This document shows, piece by piece, positions 1 to 7,463 of a stretch of 64,000 nucleotides of DNA. The stretch is from CAXXOK01 sp001604115 (lineage in GTDB: Bacteria; Bacillota; Clostridia; Christensenellales; Aristaeellaceae): contig JAYFOV010000045.1 in NCBI GenBank assembly GCA_034928535.1, positions 1-64,000 on the forward strand, in the 5' to 3' direction. The position numbers and the translations under genes were made by a program. How positions within the stretch are numbered: position 1 is the first letter of the stretch; every line of letters starts with the position of its first letter. The notes below the pieces were generated by a model, which saw only the letters and a list, made by a program, of their open reading frames with translations, was not told where the DNA came from and made no database searches.

Positions 1-1
1 T

Positions 2-256
2 ATGACCATGCCGTTTATCCAGGTAGCGTTAGCCATGGGAAGGGACGCCGTTTTGCTGGCCGAAAGGCTGACGCCGCTGTGGGTGCTTGTTGCGCCTGTG
101 GGCTATGCACTGGGCTACGCGCAAGGCATCAATGTGCGTGCAAGGGTGAACACAGGCATCGCCATTGGGGATCAGCGCAAAAAGCGCAAAGCGCGCAAGG
201 AGCAACGTGCCCGGCAGGCGCAGGCTCAGTCCCGGGATGGCAACCGGCTCATCTAA
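2..256 (+). CDS. Hypothetical small membrane protein, C-terminal part (5' end outside window)
   Basis: The frame is open from the window edge, so the true start cannot be placed. An ATG at position 2 is only the first visible one. The visible 84 residues hold one hydrophobic stretch (about residues 24-44) followed by a strongly basic tail rich in Lys, Arg and Gln, suggesting a membrane-anchored protein with a cytoplasmic nucleic-acid- or lipid-contacting tail. It lies 20 nt upstream of rsmD and probably shares its transcript. I do not recognise the family and assign no function. Confidence 0.5.
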   Translation: MTMPFIQVALAMGRDAVLLAERLTPLWVLVAPVGYALGYAQGINVRARVNTGIAIGDQRKKRKARKEQRARQAQAQSRDGNRLI

Positions 257-276
257 ATGCATAAAGGAGGGAAACC

Positions 277-846
277 ATGCGCATTATCGCAGGCGAGGCA
301 CGCCGGCGTTCCATCATGGCCCCCAAGGGAAACGATACGCGCCCCACGCAGGATTATGTGCGTGAATCACTATTCAATATTTTGATGCATGATGTGCCCG
401 ATGCGGTAGTGCTGGATTTGTTTGCAGGCAGCGGCGCACTGGCGCTGGAGTCCATCAGCCGCGGCGCACAGGAAGCAACCATGGTGGATATGGCTGCCGA
501 GGCGATCCGTTGCATTCAGCAGAATGTTGAGTCGCTTCATTTTAGCGAGCGGGCAACAGTTCTGCATTGTGATTGGCAGGCGGCCATCCCCCGGCTTGCA
601 CGCAGTGGCAAGCGCTTTTCGCTGGTGTTTTTAGATCCGCCCTATCGAATGGAAAATGTGGGCGAGGTGTGCACCGCTTTAGCGGATGCGGATGTGCTCG
701 CGCCGGATGCACTGATGGTTGTAGAGCACCGAAAACACCATGCACCGACGCTGGATACGCGTTTTCTGAAACAGGATGCCCGCCTATATGGGGATACGCA
801 AATCCAATTTTACCGCTACCAAGGAGGCGCAGCCAACCATGCATAA
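277..846 (+). CDS. rsmD: 16S rRNA (guanine(966)-N(2))-methyltransferase RsmD
   Basis: Methylates N2 of G966 in 16S rRNA using S-adenosylmethionine during 30S assembly. The 189-residue protein has the family's N-terminal RIIAGEARRR, the SAM-binding motif I DLFAGSGALALE (about residues 47-58) and the catalytic DPPY motif near residue 120. Length is normal. The ATG follows a good AAAGGAGGG box. Its 3' end overlaps the start of coaD by 8 nt, the usual rsmD-coaD pair of Bacillota, implying translational coupling. Confidence 0.95.
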   Translation: MRIIAGEARRRSIMAPKGNDTRPTQDYVRESLFNILMHDVPDAVVLDLFAGSGALALESISRGAQEATMVDMAAEAIRCIQQNVESLHFSERATVLHCDWQAAIPRLARSGKRFSLVFLDPPYRMENVGEVCTALADADVLAPDALMVVEHRKHHAPTLDTRFLKQDARLYGDTQIQFYRYQGGAANHA

Positions 847-1321
847 GGGCAGATGCGTTTATCCCGGCAGCTTTGACCCAGTGACCTTGGGTCATGTGGA
901 TCTGATCCAGCGCGCCGCCAAGCTCTACCCGGAAGTGATTGTGGCGGTGTTAAACAACCCGGACAAATCAGGTAAGTTTCCTGTAGCGCTGCGGCTGGAG
1001 ATGCTCGCGAAAGCCTGCGCGCATTTGCCCAATGTGCGCATTGACAGCTTTGGTGGTTTGCTGGTAGACTACATGCGAAAGATGGATGCTGGCATTGTAT
1101 TGCGCGGGCTCCGGGCTGTAACAGATTTTGAAAGCGAGTTTCAAATGGCGCAGATCAACCGCCAAATCGCCCCGGAAGTGGAGACGCTATTTTTGATGAC
1201 ATCGCCGGACTATGCCTACATCAGTTCCAGCGCCGTACGGCAAATCGCCGCCTTTGGCGGGGATATCCGTACTTTGGTGCCGGAAGTGATCGTGGAGGAT
1301 GTATACCGTGCGTATCAGTAG
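839..1321 (+). CDS. coaD: Phosphopantetheine adenylyltransferase CoaD
   Basis: Transfers AMP to 4'-phosphopantetheine to give dephospho-CoA, the penultimate step of coenzyme A synthesis. The 160-residue protein shows YPGSFDPVTLGH at the N terminus (nucleotidyltransferase T/HxGH motif), RGLRAVTDFESE in the middle and the C-terminal YISSSAVR signature of bacterial CoaD. An ATG overlapping the rsmD stop is the only start that gives the normal length. It is followed by a 100-nt gap before the coiled-coil gene. Confidence 0.97.
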   Translation: MHKGRCVYPGSFDPVTLGHVDLIQRAAKLYPEVIVAVLNNPDKSGKFPVALRLEMLAKACAHLPNVRIDSFGGLLVDYMRKMDAGIVLRGLRAVTDFESEFQMAQINRQIAPEVETLFLMTSPDYAYISSSAVRQIAAFGGDIRTLVPEVIVEDVYRAYQ

Positions 1322-1421
1322 CCACCCACGCGCCCCCTACCATTGGGGAATCCCATTTTGCAGTGTGCCGTTATAAAGATTGTTTTTAAGACGGACACCG
1401 ACCAAGGAGGATCAAGGGGAT

Positions 1422-2051
1422 ATGATGAAATCCCGTACCGTTATGTTTTTGGAAGAGCTGGAAAACAGCATTGCTACCGGCAAACGTGTTCCGCTGAGCA
1501 ACATGGTCATGGTGGATAAGGATCGTTGCCGTCAGTTGGTGCTGGACATCCGCGCAGAGCTGCCCAATGACATCACCACGGCGGAGAGCATACTGCAAAA
1601 CCAAAACAGCATTATTGCCGAAGCACGCGATATTGCCGAGCAAACCAAGGCGGATGCTAACATGCGCGCCACGCGCGCTGTGAATGAGGCCAACGCACAG
1701 GCACAGAACACCGTGAACATGGCTAACCAAAAAGCGCAGGAAATGATGCATAAGGCGCAAGAATCGGCGCAGGCCATGATGACTGACGCCAAGGAAAAAG
1801 CCATGCAGATGGTTTCCGAAGCGGAAGCACATGCAAAGCAGTTGGTCAGCGAACAGGAAATCGTTACCCGTGCGCGTATGGAGGTTGAAGAGATCCGCCA
1901 GAGCACGCAGGAGGAAATCGAGCGTCTCTATCATGATGTATACAAGCATATTGATGAAGTGCTTGCACAGCTGGATCGTTCCATCAGCGAGAAACTGACG
2001 GATATCCGTATGACGCGCCAACAGATCGATCAGAGCATTTCGCCCAGATGA
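1422..2051 (+). CDS. DivIVA / V-ATPase subunit H-like coiled-coil protein
   Basis: About 209 residues. After a short N-terminal part the chain from about residue 60 to 200 is almost uninterrupted charged and Ala/Gln-rich heptads (repeats such as AxxEAxxxA), typical of a long parallel coiled coil. Proteins of this kind next to coaD in Clostridia are annotated as DivIVA-like or ATPase-subunit-like and are thought to act as cytoplasmic scaffolds, but their role is not established. Start chosen at the ATG 11 nt after AAGGAGG; a TTG further upstream lacks a ribosome site. No membrane segment. Confidence 0.75.
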   Translation: MMKSRTVMFLEELENSIATGKRVPLSNMVMVDKDRCRQLVLDIRAELPNDITTAESILQNQNSIIAEARDIAEQTKADANMRATRAVNEANAQAQNTVNMANQKAQEMMHKAQESAQAMMTDAKEKAMQMVSEAEAHAKQLVSEQEIVTRARMEVEEIRQSTQEEIERLYHDVYKHIDEVLAQLDRSISEKLTDIRMTRQQIDQSISPR

Positions 2052-2062
2052 GGGCGTGAATC

Positions 2063-2117
2063 AGCCAAAGCGACCCCCGCATGTCATTGACTGCGCATGC
2101 GGGGGGTCGCTTTGGCT
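2063..2117. terminator. Long hairpin between convergent genes
   Basis: Arms 2063-2083 and 2096-2117 pair over 21 bp with one bulged G; the loop is 12 nt. It sits between the coiled-coil gene (plus) and the GNAT gene (minus). Only a short T run follows on the plus strand, so a shared bidirectional terminator is likely but not ideal. Confidence 0.65.
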
Positions 2118-2175
2118 AGGTGAAGTTTTTGGTGAAAGCCTGACCATCTGTGAGCGATGGCAGACGATTGGAGCG

Positions 2176-2634
2176 TTAACCTTGTGCTGGGATGGTCTTG
2201 CCCATACAGTAGGAATCCATGCATGCATACACCCCAAAGTTGGGGATCTGCTCAAACCCGAATTGACGATACAGTGAAATGGCTGGCGTAAAAGAAGCAT
2301 TGGTTTCCAGCACCAATTGTGTGCAGCCCAAAGTACGGGCATGCTCCTGAAGCGCATGAAGCATGGTTTTGGCAAGACCCCGCCCACGGTGGTCAGGCAA
2401 CACAAACATACGCTTGACCTCAGCAACCTGGCCGCCTTCATGCAATTTTAACCCGCCGCAAGCCACCGGGTTTGAACCATCATAAAGCACAGCAGCTGCT
2501 GCAAGCAAATGCGCGGCGTTGTAAGGTGCAAAACTTGCATGGCAGCCACCCTGTGCTTCCCGCAAGTATGCATCAAGCTGCTCCGTCAGCAGCGTAAAAT
2601 CCGGATGGTCGTTCTGGCACCAAAACAGTTCCAT
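2176..2634 (-). CDS. GNAT family N-acetyltransferase
   Basis: A 152-residue single-domain acetyltransferase. The acetyl-CoA pyrophosphate loop is seen as LPDHRGRGLAKTML (about residues 79-92), followed by the NASFTPAISLYRQFGF block typical of motif B, where side chains of the acceptor site and CoA meet. The substrate cannot be told from sequence. The ATG follows a GGGAGGGA box. It lies 21 nt downstream of the broken pentapeptide-repeat gene on the same strand, so the two probably share a transcript. Confidence 0.85.
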   Translation of the reverse strand: MELFWCQNDHPDFTLLTEQLDAYLREAQGGCHASFAPYNAAHLLAAAAVLYDGSNPVACGGLKLHEGGQVAEVKRMFVLPDHRGRGLAKTMLHALQEHARTLGCTQLVLETNASFTPAISLYRQFGFEQIPNFGVYACMDSYCMGKTIPAQG

Positions 2635-2655
2635 GGCATTCCCTCCCGCAACCCA

Positions 2656-3332
2656 TTATTCCGCAATCTCGACCCCAAGCAGCCGGCAAAACATGAGCCC
2701 CTGCAGTGGTGTCACACGCATACCGCGCAAATCCTGCGGATCGATCTGCAACCCATCCAGCGTGCACGTGGTCATATCCATACCCAACATGGGCATGGAG
2801 CGAATTTGTGCTGCCGTCAGATCGCAGTGCGCAAAGGCAACATCCTTATGCCGTACACTTCACTTCGCCAAAGGCTCTCGCGCAGGCGACACTGATGCAA
2901 CGACACGCGGGTCAACTTCACGTCCATCAGGGCAAGATAGTCTGCCGTGCAACCTGACAGGAGCACGTTCATCAGCGCAGCGTTTTGAAACTCGCAACCG
3001 GTGAGCCTGCTATCGACCCATTTTACACGCTGAAAGGTTGCGTTGGCAAGATGCAGCGCGCTCCAATCGCAATGATCAAAGAGGCAATCGACAAAACTGA
3101 TGCGTTTGAAATGCAAATCGGCAAAGGTGCAATGTGAAAACCGGCAGCCTGAAAATTCGAGTGTGCCGCCAGTCACTTCACGAAGCGTATCTGCGGCAAA
3201 GGTAAGGCCATCGATATCATTTTGCTGCGTCAAGGCAAGTGACACTGCTTCCGCAAGCGGGGTGGGAGCCTGCGCCTCCGGCAGGGCAGGCGGTGTAGGC
3301 AGGTATTGGGAAGGTTGCATTTTAGGATTCAC
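2656..3332 (-). pseudogene. Pentapeptide-repeat protein, frameshifted by a 5-bp tandem duplication
   Basis: The reading frame from a GTG start (3330-3332; AAAGGAG 8 nt upstream) encodes a Pro-rich N terminus and then about 20 pentapeptide repeats with Phe/Leu at the central position, expected to fold as a right-handed quadrilateral beta helix. The frame stops early at 2817. At 2857-2866 the plus strand reads ACTTC twice in tandem. Removing one copy restores one 223-residue frame to a stop at 2656, with the five-residue periodicity exactly in register across the join. So this is either a recent inactivating duplication, a switchable repeat, or an assembly error. Pentapeptide proteins can mimic DNA for gyrase protection, but no such role is shown here. 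Confidence 0.8.
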
Positions 3333-3356
3333 GTGTGCTTCTCCTTTTCCAAAAGG

Positions 3357-3386
3357 TTGACAAACAAGGTTTTTTAACGCTATAAT
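3357..3386 (+). promoter_or_regulatory. Consensus sigma-A promoter of the mntP riboswitch transcript
   Basis: TTGACA (3357-3362) and TATAAT (3381-3386) are both perfect, with an 18-nt spacer. Transcription would start near 3393, exactly at the 5' edge of the riboswitch. Confidence 0.9.
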
Positions 3387-3392
3387 GAATCT

Positions 3393-3557
3393 GCTCATGG
3401 GGGAGTAGTTGGCGTCGATCGCTACATGTCAACATACTGGCGGCTTGGCTGCCTGGCATGTATTGAATAACGAGACTCATGTGCGGCGTTGCCGTACGTG
3501 GGTAGACCGATTTTTCACATGAAATCGGGTGCCGAATGCGGCATCCGATTATTTTTG
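3393..3557 (+). promoter_or_regulatory. yybP-ykoY (Mn2+) riboswitch with transcription-termination expression platform
   Basis: The leader of mntP holds the yybP-ykoY hallmarks: GGGGAGTAG near its 5' end (3399-3408), the AACATAC block (3431-3437) and GAGACT before the closing strand. P1 pairs 3393-3399 with 3478-3484 (one mismatch); a second helix pairs 3423-3430 with 3455-3462 and is capped by GGCGGC/GCUGCC. Downstream, 3523-3534 pairs with 3539-3550 (12 bp, one G-U) followed by ATTTTTG, a good intrinsic terminator. An alternative 7-bp stem, 3507-3513 with 3522-3528, would break it. Known members sense Mn2+ and switch efflux genes on; binding here is inferred. Confidence 0.9.
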
Positions 3558-3572
3558 CTTGGAGTGGTGTTC

Positions 3573-4139
3573 ATGGAACTGGTACTCATCGCCGTGGGGC
3601 TATCGATGGATGCATTTGCCATTTCCCTATGCAAAGGGCTGTGCATGAAACGGCTGAGCTTGAAACAGGGCACAGTGATCGCGCTGTTTTTCGGCGGGTT
3701 CCAGCTGCTGATGCCGCTGATAGGGTGGCTGCTGGGCAAGCAGTTTGAGCGATTCATCACCCCGGTGGATCATTGGATCGCTTTTGCGTTGCTGGGGTAT
3801 ATCGGGGGCAAAATGCTCTGGGGCGCGCTCAAAGCAGAGGAAGAGATAGCCTGCCCGGTGGATGAGAAACTGGACTACAAGGAACTGCTTATCCTGGCCA
3901 TTGCAACGAGTATTGATGCGCTGGCTGTTGGCATCACCTTTGCGTTTCTGCAAACGCCGATTTTGGCGGCAGTGGTTCAAATCGGCCTGATCACCTTTGT
4001 GCTTTCGCTCATTGGGGTGATCCTGGGGCATCGCTTTGGCATCCGTTTCAAGAAAAAAGCGGAAATCGCTGGCGGTGCGGTGCTCGTGTTCATGGGTATT
4101 AAAATCCTGCTGGAACATCTGGGAATCCTGTTTGTATAA
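3573..4139 (+). CDS. mntP: Manganese efflux pump MntP
   Basis: Exports Mn2+ across the cytoplasmic membrane. The 188-residue protein has six predicted membrane segments in two similar halves, each carrying the family's Asp-containing motif: LSMDAFAISLCKG at residues 8-20 and ATSIDALAVGITFAF in the second half. The ATG at 3573 lies 8 nt after a GGAG box; the frame is open further upstream, but that part overlaps the riboswitch terminator. Control by the Mn2+ riboswitch directly upstream supports the function strongly. A terminator follows 8 nt after the stop. Confidence 0.95.
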   Translation: MELVLIAVGLSMDAFAISLCKGLCMKRLSLKQGTVIALFFGGFQLLMPLIGWLLGKQFERFITPVDHWIAFALLGYIGGKMLWGALKAEEEIACPVDEKLDYKELLILAIATSIDALAVGITFAFLQTPILAAVVQIGLITFVLSLIGVILGHRFGIRFKKKAEIAGGAVLVFMGIKILLEHLGILFV

Positions 4140-4147
4140 CAGGGAGC

Positions 4148-4168
4148 TGCCGCGAGAGCGGCATTTTT
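4148..4168 (+). terminator. Intrinsic terminator of mntP
   Basis: Stem 4148-4153/4158-4163 (6 bp) closed by a GAGA tetraloop and followed by TTTTTG. Confidence 0.85.
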
Positions 4169-4173
4169 GTTGC

Positions 4174-4398
4174 TCACGATTCTCTCCATTCATCGGCATC
4201 CACGGGCTCCGCTTCACCGTCAATGCTCGGCGAGAACCAATCGGTGCCTTTCAATTGCGCCAGCGCTTCTCGTGTGAGTGCGGTGCCGGTCCCCAGACAG
4301 GCATTGCAGCGGTAATGGCATTCCGGGCAAACGCATACGCTGGCGTCATGATCTTTTTGTACCATAAAGGTATTGCAGTGCGGGCAACCACAGCGCAA
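4174..4398 (-). CDS. Small zinc-ribbon protein of unknown function
   Basis: A 74-residue protein with eight Cys in its first 34 residues: Cys3, 5, 8 (CxCPxC), Cys22, 24, 27 (the same CxCPxC pattern again), then Cys31 and Cys34 (CxxC). This fits one or two structural zinc sites. The C-terminal half is acidic and hydrophilic. The start is a TTG preceded by GGAG at 8 nt; there is no in-frame ATG upstream that fits. It follows the methyltransferase-like gene by 27 nt on the same strand, so it is probably its operon partner. No function is known to me. Confidence 0.7.
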   Translation of the reverse strand: MRCGCPHCNTFMVQKDHDASVCVCPECHYRCNACLGTGTALTREALAQLKGTDWFSPSIDGEAEPVDADEWRES

Positions 4399-4425
4399 GA
4401 TATCAACTCCAATCTGGTCTATGGA

Positions 4426-5349
4426 TCATAGGGTGATGCGGCGGGCGATGGCTTCCATATGGCTCGCATCGGTACCGCAGCAGCCGCCAAATAGCCGAAA
4501 GCCATGTTCCCGCTTGAGCAGCAACATGCTATCAGCAAGCACATCCGGCGGGGATGTATGCAGCACGGGCGATGCATCCAGCATATCATAGGGAAGATCG
4601 GCAGTATTGGCCTGTAGTCCAAGAAAGCGCTCCCGCACGTGCGGCACTTGATTGAATGGCTGGGAGAGCGCCGCATGAACGATGCGCGGGTGCACACAAT
4701 TAGTCATGAAAAAGACCGGTTTGCGCGGTGCTGCTGCATCAATGCATGCAATGGCATCCGCGATGGGGGTGCCATCTACCATGCAGCCATCCTCCCGGAT
4801 GGTCAGGCTGATGAGGTAAGGAAGCGACGTTTCACCCATCGCGTGTGCTATGGCCAAGGCTTCGGGCATCGTGGGCATGATGGCTGCAAAGAGAAAATCT
4901 GCGCCCGCGGATTCATAGGTTCTGGCTGCCCACCGGTGCATGTCGCGCGCTGCTTCAAAGGGCAGGCAACCTTCGCCGGTGTAGGCATTGCCACCGCAAC
5001 CCATCATGCCGCCTGCAAGCATATCAATGCCGGAAGCATCCCGGATGCGCCGGAGCAGCGCCACATTGCGCACCAGCGCATCGGCGCCCAAGCCGGCCTG
5101 GGGAAGGCTGTGGATGTTGGCACGTCGGGTAGGGGTGGTGGCAATCAACGGCAAACCAAAGCGGCGAGCAACGTCAATATAGGATTCCCAGATGGCGCTG
5201 AGCGCCTGGACGCCTCCGGGGGTATCGATGAGGTGAGCCATGCCGGCCTTGCCCGTTGTATTCAGACCATAATCGCGTTTCAGACGCTCGCCCAACGCGC
5301 CTTCCATCAGGATCACAGGGGCGTTGAGTAGTAGTTCCGGAGTACTCAT
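4426..5349 (-). CDS. Homocysteine S-methyltransferase family protein
   Basis: A 307-residue protein of the Pfam S-methyl_trans TIM-barrel family, which transfers a methyl group to homocysteine or a similar thiol. The zinc ligands are visible as FFMTNCVHP (about residues 216-224) and the GGCCGTD pair near the C terminus. The N-terminal ILMEGALGERLKRDYG matches the family opening. This is a stand-alone methyl-acceptor domain without cobalamin or folate domains, so the methyl donor (S-methylmethionine, betaine or a corrinoid protein) is open. Start chosen at the ATG after GGGAGA; a TTG 24 nt upstream is possible. Confidence 0.85.
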   Translation of the reverse strand: MSTPELLLNAPVILMEGALGERLKRDYGLNTTGKAGMAHLIDTPGGVQALSAIWESYIDVARRFGLPLIATTPTRRANIHSLPQAGLGADALVRNVALLRRIRDASGIDMLAGGMMGCGGNAYTGEGCLPFEAARDMHRWAARTYESAGADFLFAAIMPTMPEALAIAHAMGETSLPYLISLTIREDGCMVDGTPIADAIACIDAAAPRKPVFFMTNCVHPRIVHAALSQPFNQVPHVRERFLGLQANTADLPYDMLDASPVLHTSPPDVLADSMLLLKREHGFRLFGGCCGTDASHMEAIARRITL

Positions 5350-5413
5350 CTCAGGCCATCTCCCAGCAATCAAGTATCATGTGCAGGCAATCGGTGGCTT
5401 ATGCTGCGCTGAA

Positions 5414-7393
5414 TCAGGAGTTGAGGCGCGCCAGAAAGCTTGCCTCATCCAGGATCTCAATACCCAACTCCTGCGCCTTGGTGAGCTTGCTGCCCGCTTT
5501 TTCACCTGCCAAAACAAAACTGGTTTTCTTGCTCACGCTGCCGGAGGGACGGCCACCGTTGGCTGTGATAAGGGCTTCGGCCGCCTCTCGGCTCAGGGTG
5601 GGCAAGGTGCCCGTAACCACGATGGTTTGCCCTGCAAGCTTTGCGGAGGTGGCTGCACCCGCTGTCTTGGGATGAACGCCCGTGGCGAGCAGGCGATCAA
5701 TCATATCACGGTTTTCCTGAAAACTGAAAAACTCGACGATGCTGGCTGCGACAATACTTCCAATTTCGGGAATGGCTGTCAGGCGAGGCTCTGTGGCGGC
5801 AGCCAGCGCATCCAGGGAGCCAAAATCAGCTGCAAGATCCCGAGCCGTTTTGCGGCCTACATTGGGGATGCCAATGCCAAACAGAAAGGCATCCAGGGTG
5901 CAATCCTTGCTGGCCTGCAGGGCCTGGATCAGGTTTTCGGCGCGCTTTTCTTGAAAGCCATCCAGCGCAAGCAGCTGGTCTACGGTAAGGTGATACAAAT
6001 CTGCGGGGTCTCGCACAGCCAGCGACTCATAGAGCAACTCGGCAGTTTTTTCGGAAAAGCCTTCTATATCCATGGCGTTGCGCCCGGCAAAGTGCGCCAG
6101 CCGCGCGACTGCCTGAGGTTTGCAGGTGCTGCGGTTCATACAAAACAGGTGCGCGCCGCGTTCCACCAAGGGTGCGCCGCAGGCAGGGCAGTGCGTCGGC
6201 GGTAAGATCGGTGTTTCGCCCGGGGTCGGATCGCCCATGCGGCCCATGATCTCCGGAATCACATCGTTGCTGCGGCGGATCCATACTTCGCAACCGATAG
6301 CAACCTGTTTGCGCTGGATATCGCCTAGGTTGTTTAGCGTTGCGCGCTGCACGGTTACCCCACCGATATCGGTGGGGCTGAGGTGTGCCAGCGGGGTGAG
6401 CTTACCTGTGCGGCCAAGCTGCCATGTGACGTCAAGCAAGGTGGCAATATTCTCTTCAGCGGCAAACTTAAAAGCAACAGCCCACCGTGGAAATTTGTCC
6501 GTGTTGCCCATGGCTTCACGGGTCGCCAGATCGGTGATTTTAACCACTGCGCCGTCAATCAGGAAATCAAGCCCATCACGCGAGGCTTCGACCTCCGAAA
6601 TCGCTGCTTGCAGATCCGTAAAGGAATGGGCAATGCTCAAATAAGGGCTTACGGGGAATCCGTTTGCCCGCAGGAAGGCGATCATACCCTGGTGGTCACG
6701 GAAGGGCGCACCCTCTATGGTACCGATCTGATAAAAAAATGCGTCCAGTTTACGCGATTCCGTTACGCTTGGGTCCAGATTGCGCAGCGCTCCGGCGGCT
6801 GCATTGCGGGCATTTTTCAGAGGCTCGGCCGCCGTTTTGTTATAAGCGGCCAAAGTGCTCAATCGCATGATGCATTCTCCCTGCACTTCCAACAACCCCT
6901 GATAGGGAATCGACAGGGGAATAGCGCGAATTGTACGCGCCTGCGGCAAAATACCTTCGCCAACTTCCCCGTTGCCGCGCGTGGCGGCCTGCACCAGCAT
7001 GCCCTGATCATAGGTGAGGTTGATGGTCAGGCCGTCCAGCTTATATTCAACCGCATAGGAAAGCGGCGGTAGGGGCTGCTCCCGGCCATCCGAGAGCTGA
7101 GCGTGCAGCTTTTCGCAACGCTGGAGCCAATTTTGCAGCCCTTCGTCGCTTTGCACTTTATCCATGCTCCACAGGCGGCGCAGGTGGCGGTGTGTTTCAA
7201 AGGCCTTGAGGGGCTCCGCGCCAACACGTCGGGTGGGCGAATCGGGCAGGATGATGCCGGTCTGCTGTTCCAGGGCGCATAGCTCATCATAGAGCGCGTC
7301 CCACTGTGCATCGCTCAAATCGCTCGTGCCGCCGGAGTAGTAGGCACGGCTTGCAGCGTTGATCCGGGCAACCAATGTTTGCATGCGATCCAT
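5414..7393 (-). CDS. ligA: NAD+-dependent DNA ligase LigA
   Basis: Seals nicks in DNA using NAD+, for replication and repair. The 659-residue chain shows the usual order: Ia domain, adenylation domain with EYKLDG (catalytic Lys118), OB fold, a four-Cys zinc finger starting CPACGAP, helix-hairpin-helix repeats with FGIGIPNVGRKTA, and a C-terminal BRCT domain (from about residue 580, GQTIVVTGTLPTLSR). Length is normal. The ATG has GGAGG at 7 nt. It lies downstream of pcrA in the common yerC-pcrA-ligA order; a small hairpin separates the two genes. Confidence 0.98.
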   Translation of the reverse strand: MDRMQTLVARINAASRAYYSGGTSDLSDAQWDALYDELCALEQQTGIILPDSPTRRVGAEPLKAFETHRHLRRLWSMDKVQSDEGLQNWLQRCEKLHAQLSDGREQPLPPLSYAVEYKLDGLTINLTYDQGMLVQAATRGNGEVGEGILPQARTIRAIPLSIPYQGLLEVQGECIMRLSTLAAYNKTAAEPLKNARNAAAGALRNLDPSVTESRKLDAFFYQIGTIEGAPFRDHQGMIAFLRANGFPVSPYLSIAHSFTDLQAAISEVEASRDGLDFLIDGAVVKITDLATREAMGNTDKFPRWAVAFKFAAEENIATLLDVTWQLGRTGKLTPLAHLSPTDIGGVTVQRATLNNLGDIQRKQVAIGCEVWIRRSNDVIPEIMGRMGDPTPGETPILPPTHCPACGAPLVERGAHLFCMNRSTCKPQAVARLAHFAGRNAMDIEGFSEKTAELLYESLAVRDPADLYHLTVDQLLALDGFQEKRAENLIQALQASKDCTLDAFLFGIGIPNVGRKTARDLAADFGSLDALAAATEPRLTAIPEIGSIVAASIVEFFSFQENRDMIDRLLATGVHPKTAGAATSAKLAGQTIVVTGTLPTLSREAAEALITANGGRPSGSVSKKTSFVLAGEKAGSKLTKAQELGIEILDEASFLARLNS

Positions 7394-7415
7394 GCAGATG
7401 CCTCCATTCGGTCAA

Positions 7416-7440
7416 AATGGACGCAATCACTGCGTCCATT
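7416..7440. repeat. Perfect 10-bp hairpin between pcrA and ligA
   Basis: Arms 7416-7425 and 7431-7440 are exact inverted repeats with a 5-nt loop. On the minus strand it is followed only by TTTTGACC, so it could be a weak attenuator or an mRNA processing/stability element within the operon. Confidence 0.55.
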
Positions 7441-7463
7441 GACTTGAGTTGAGTTGAGGGGGG

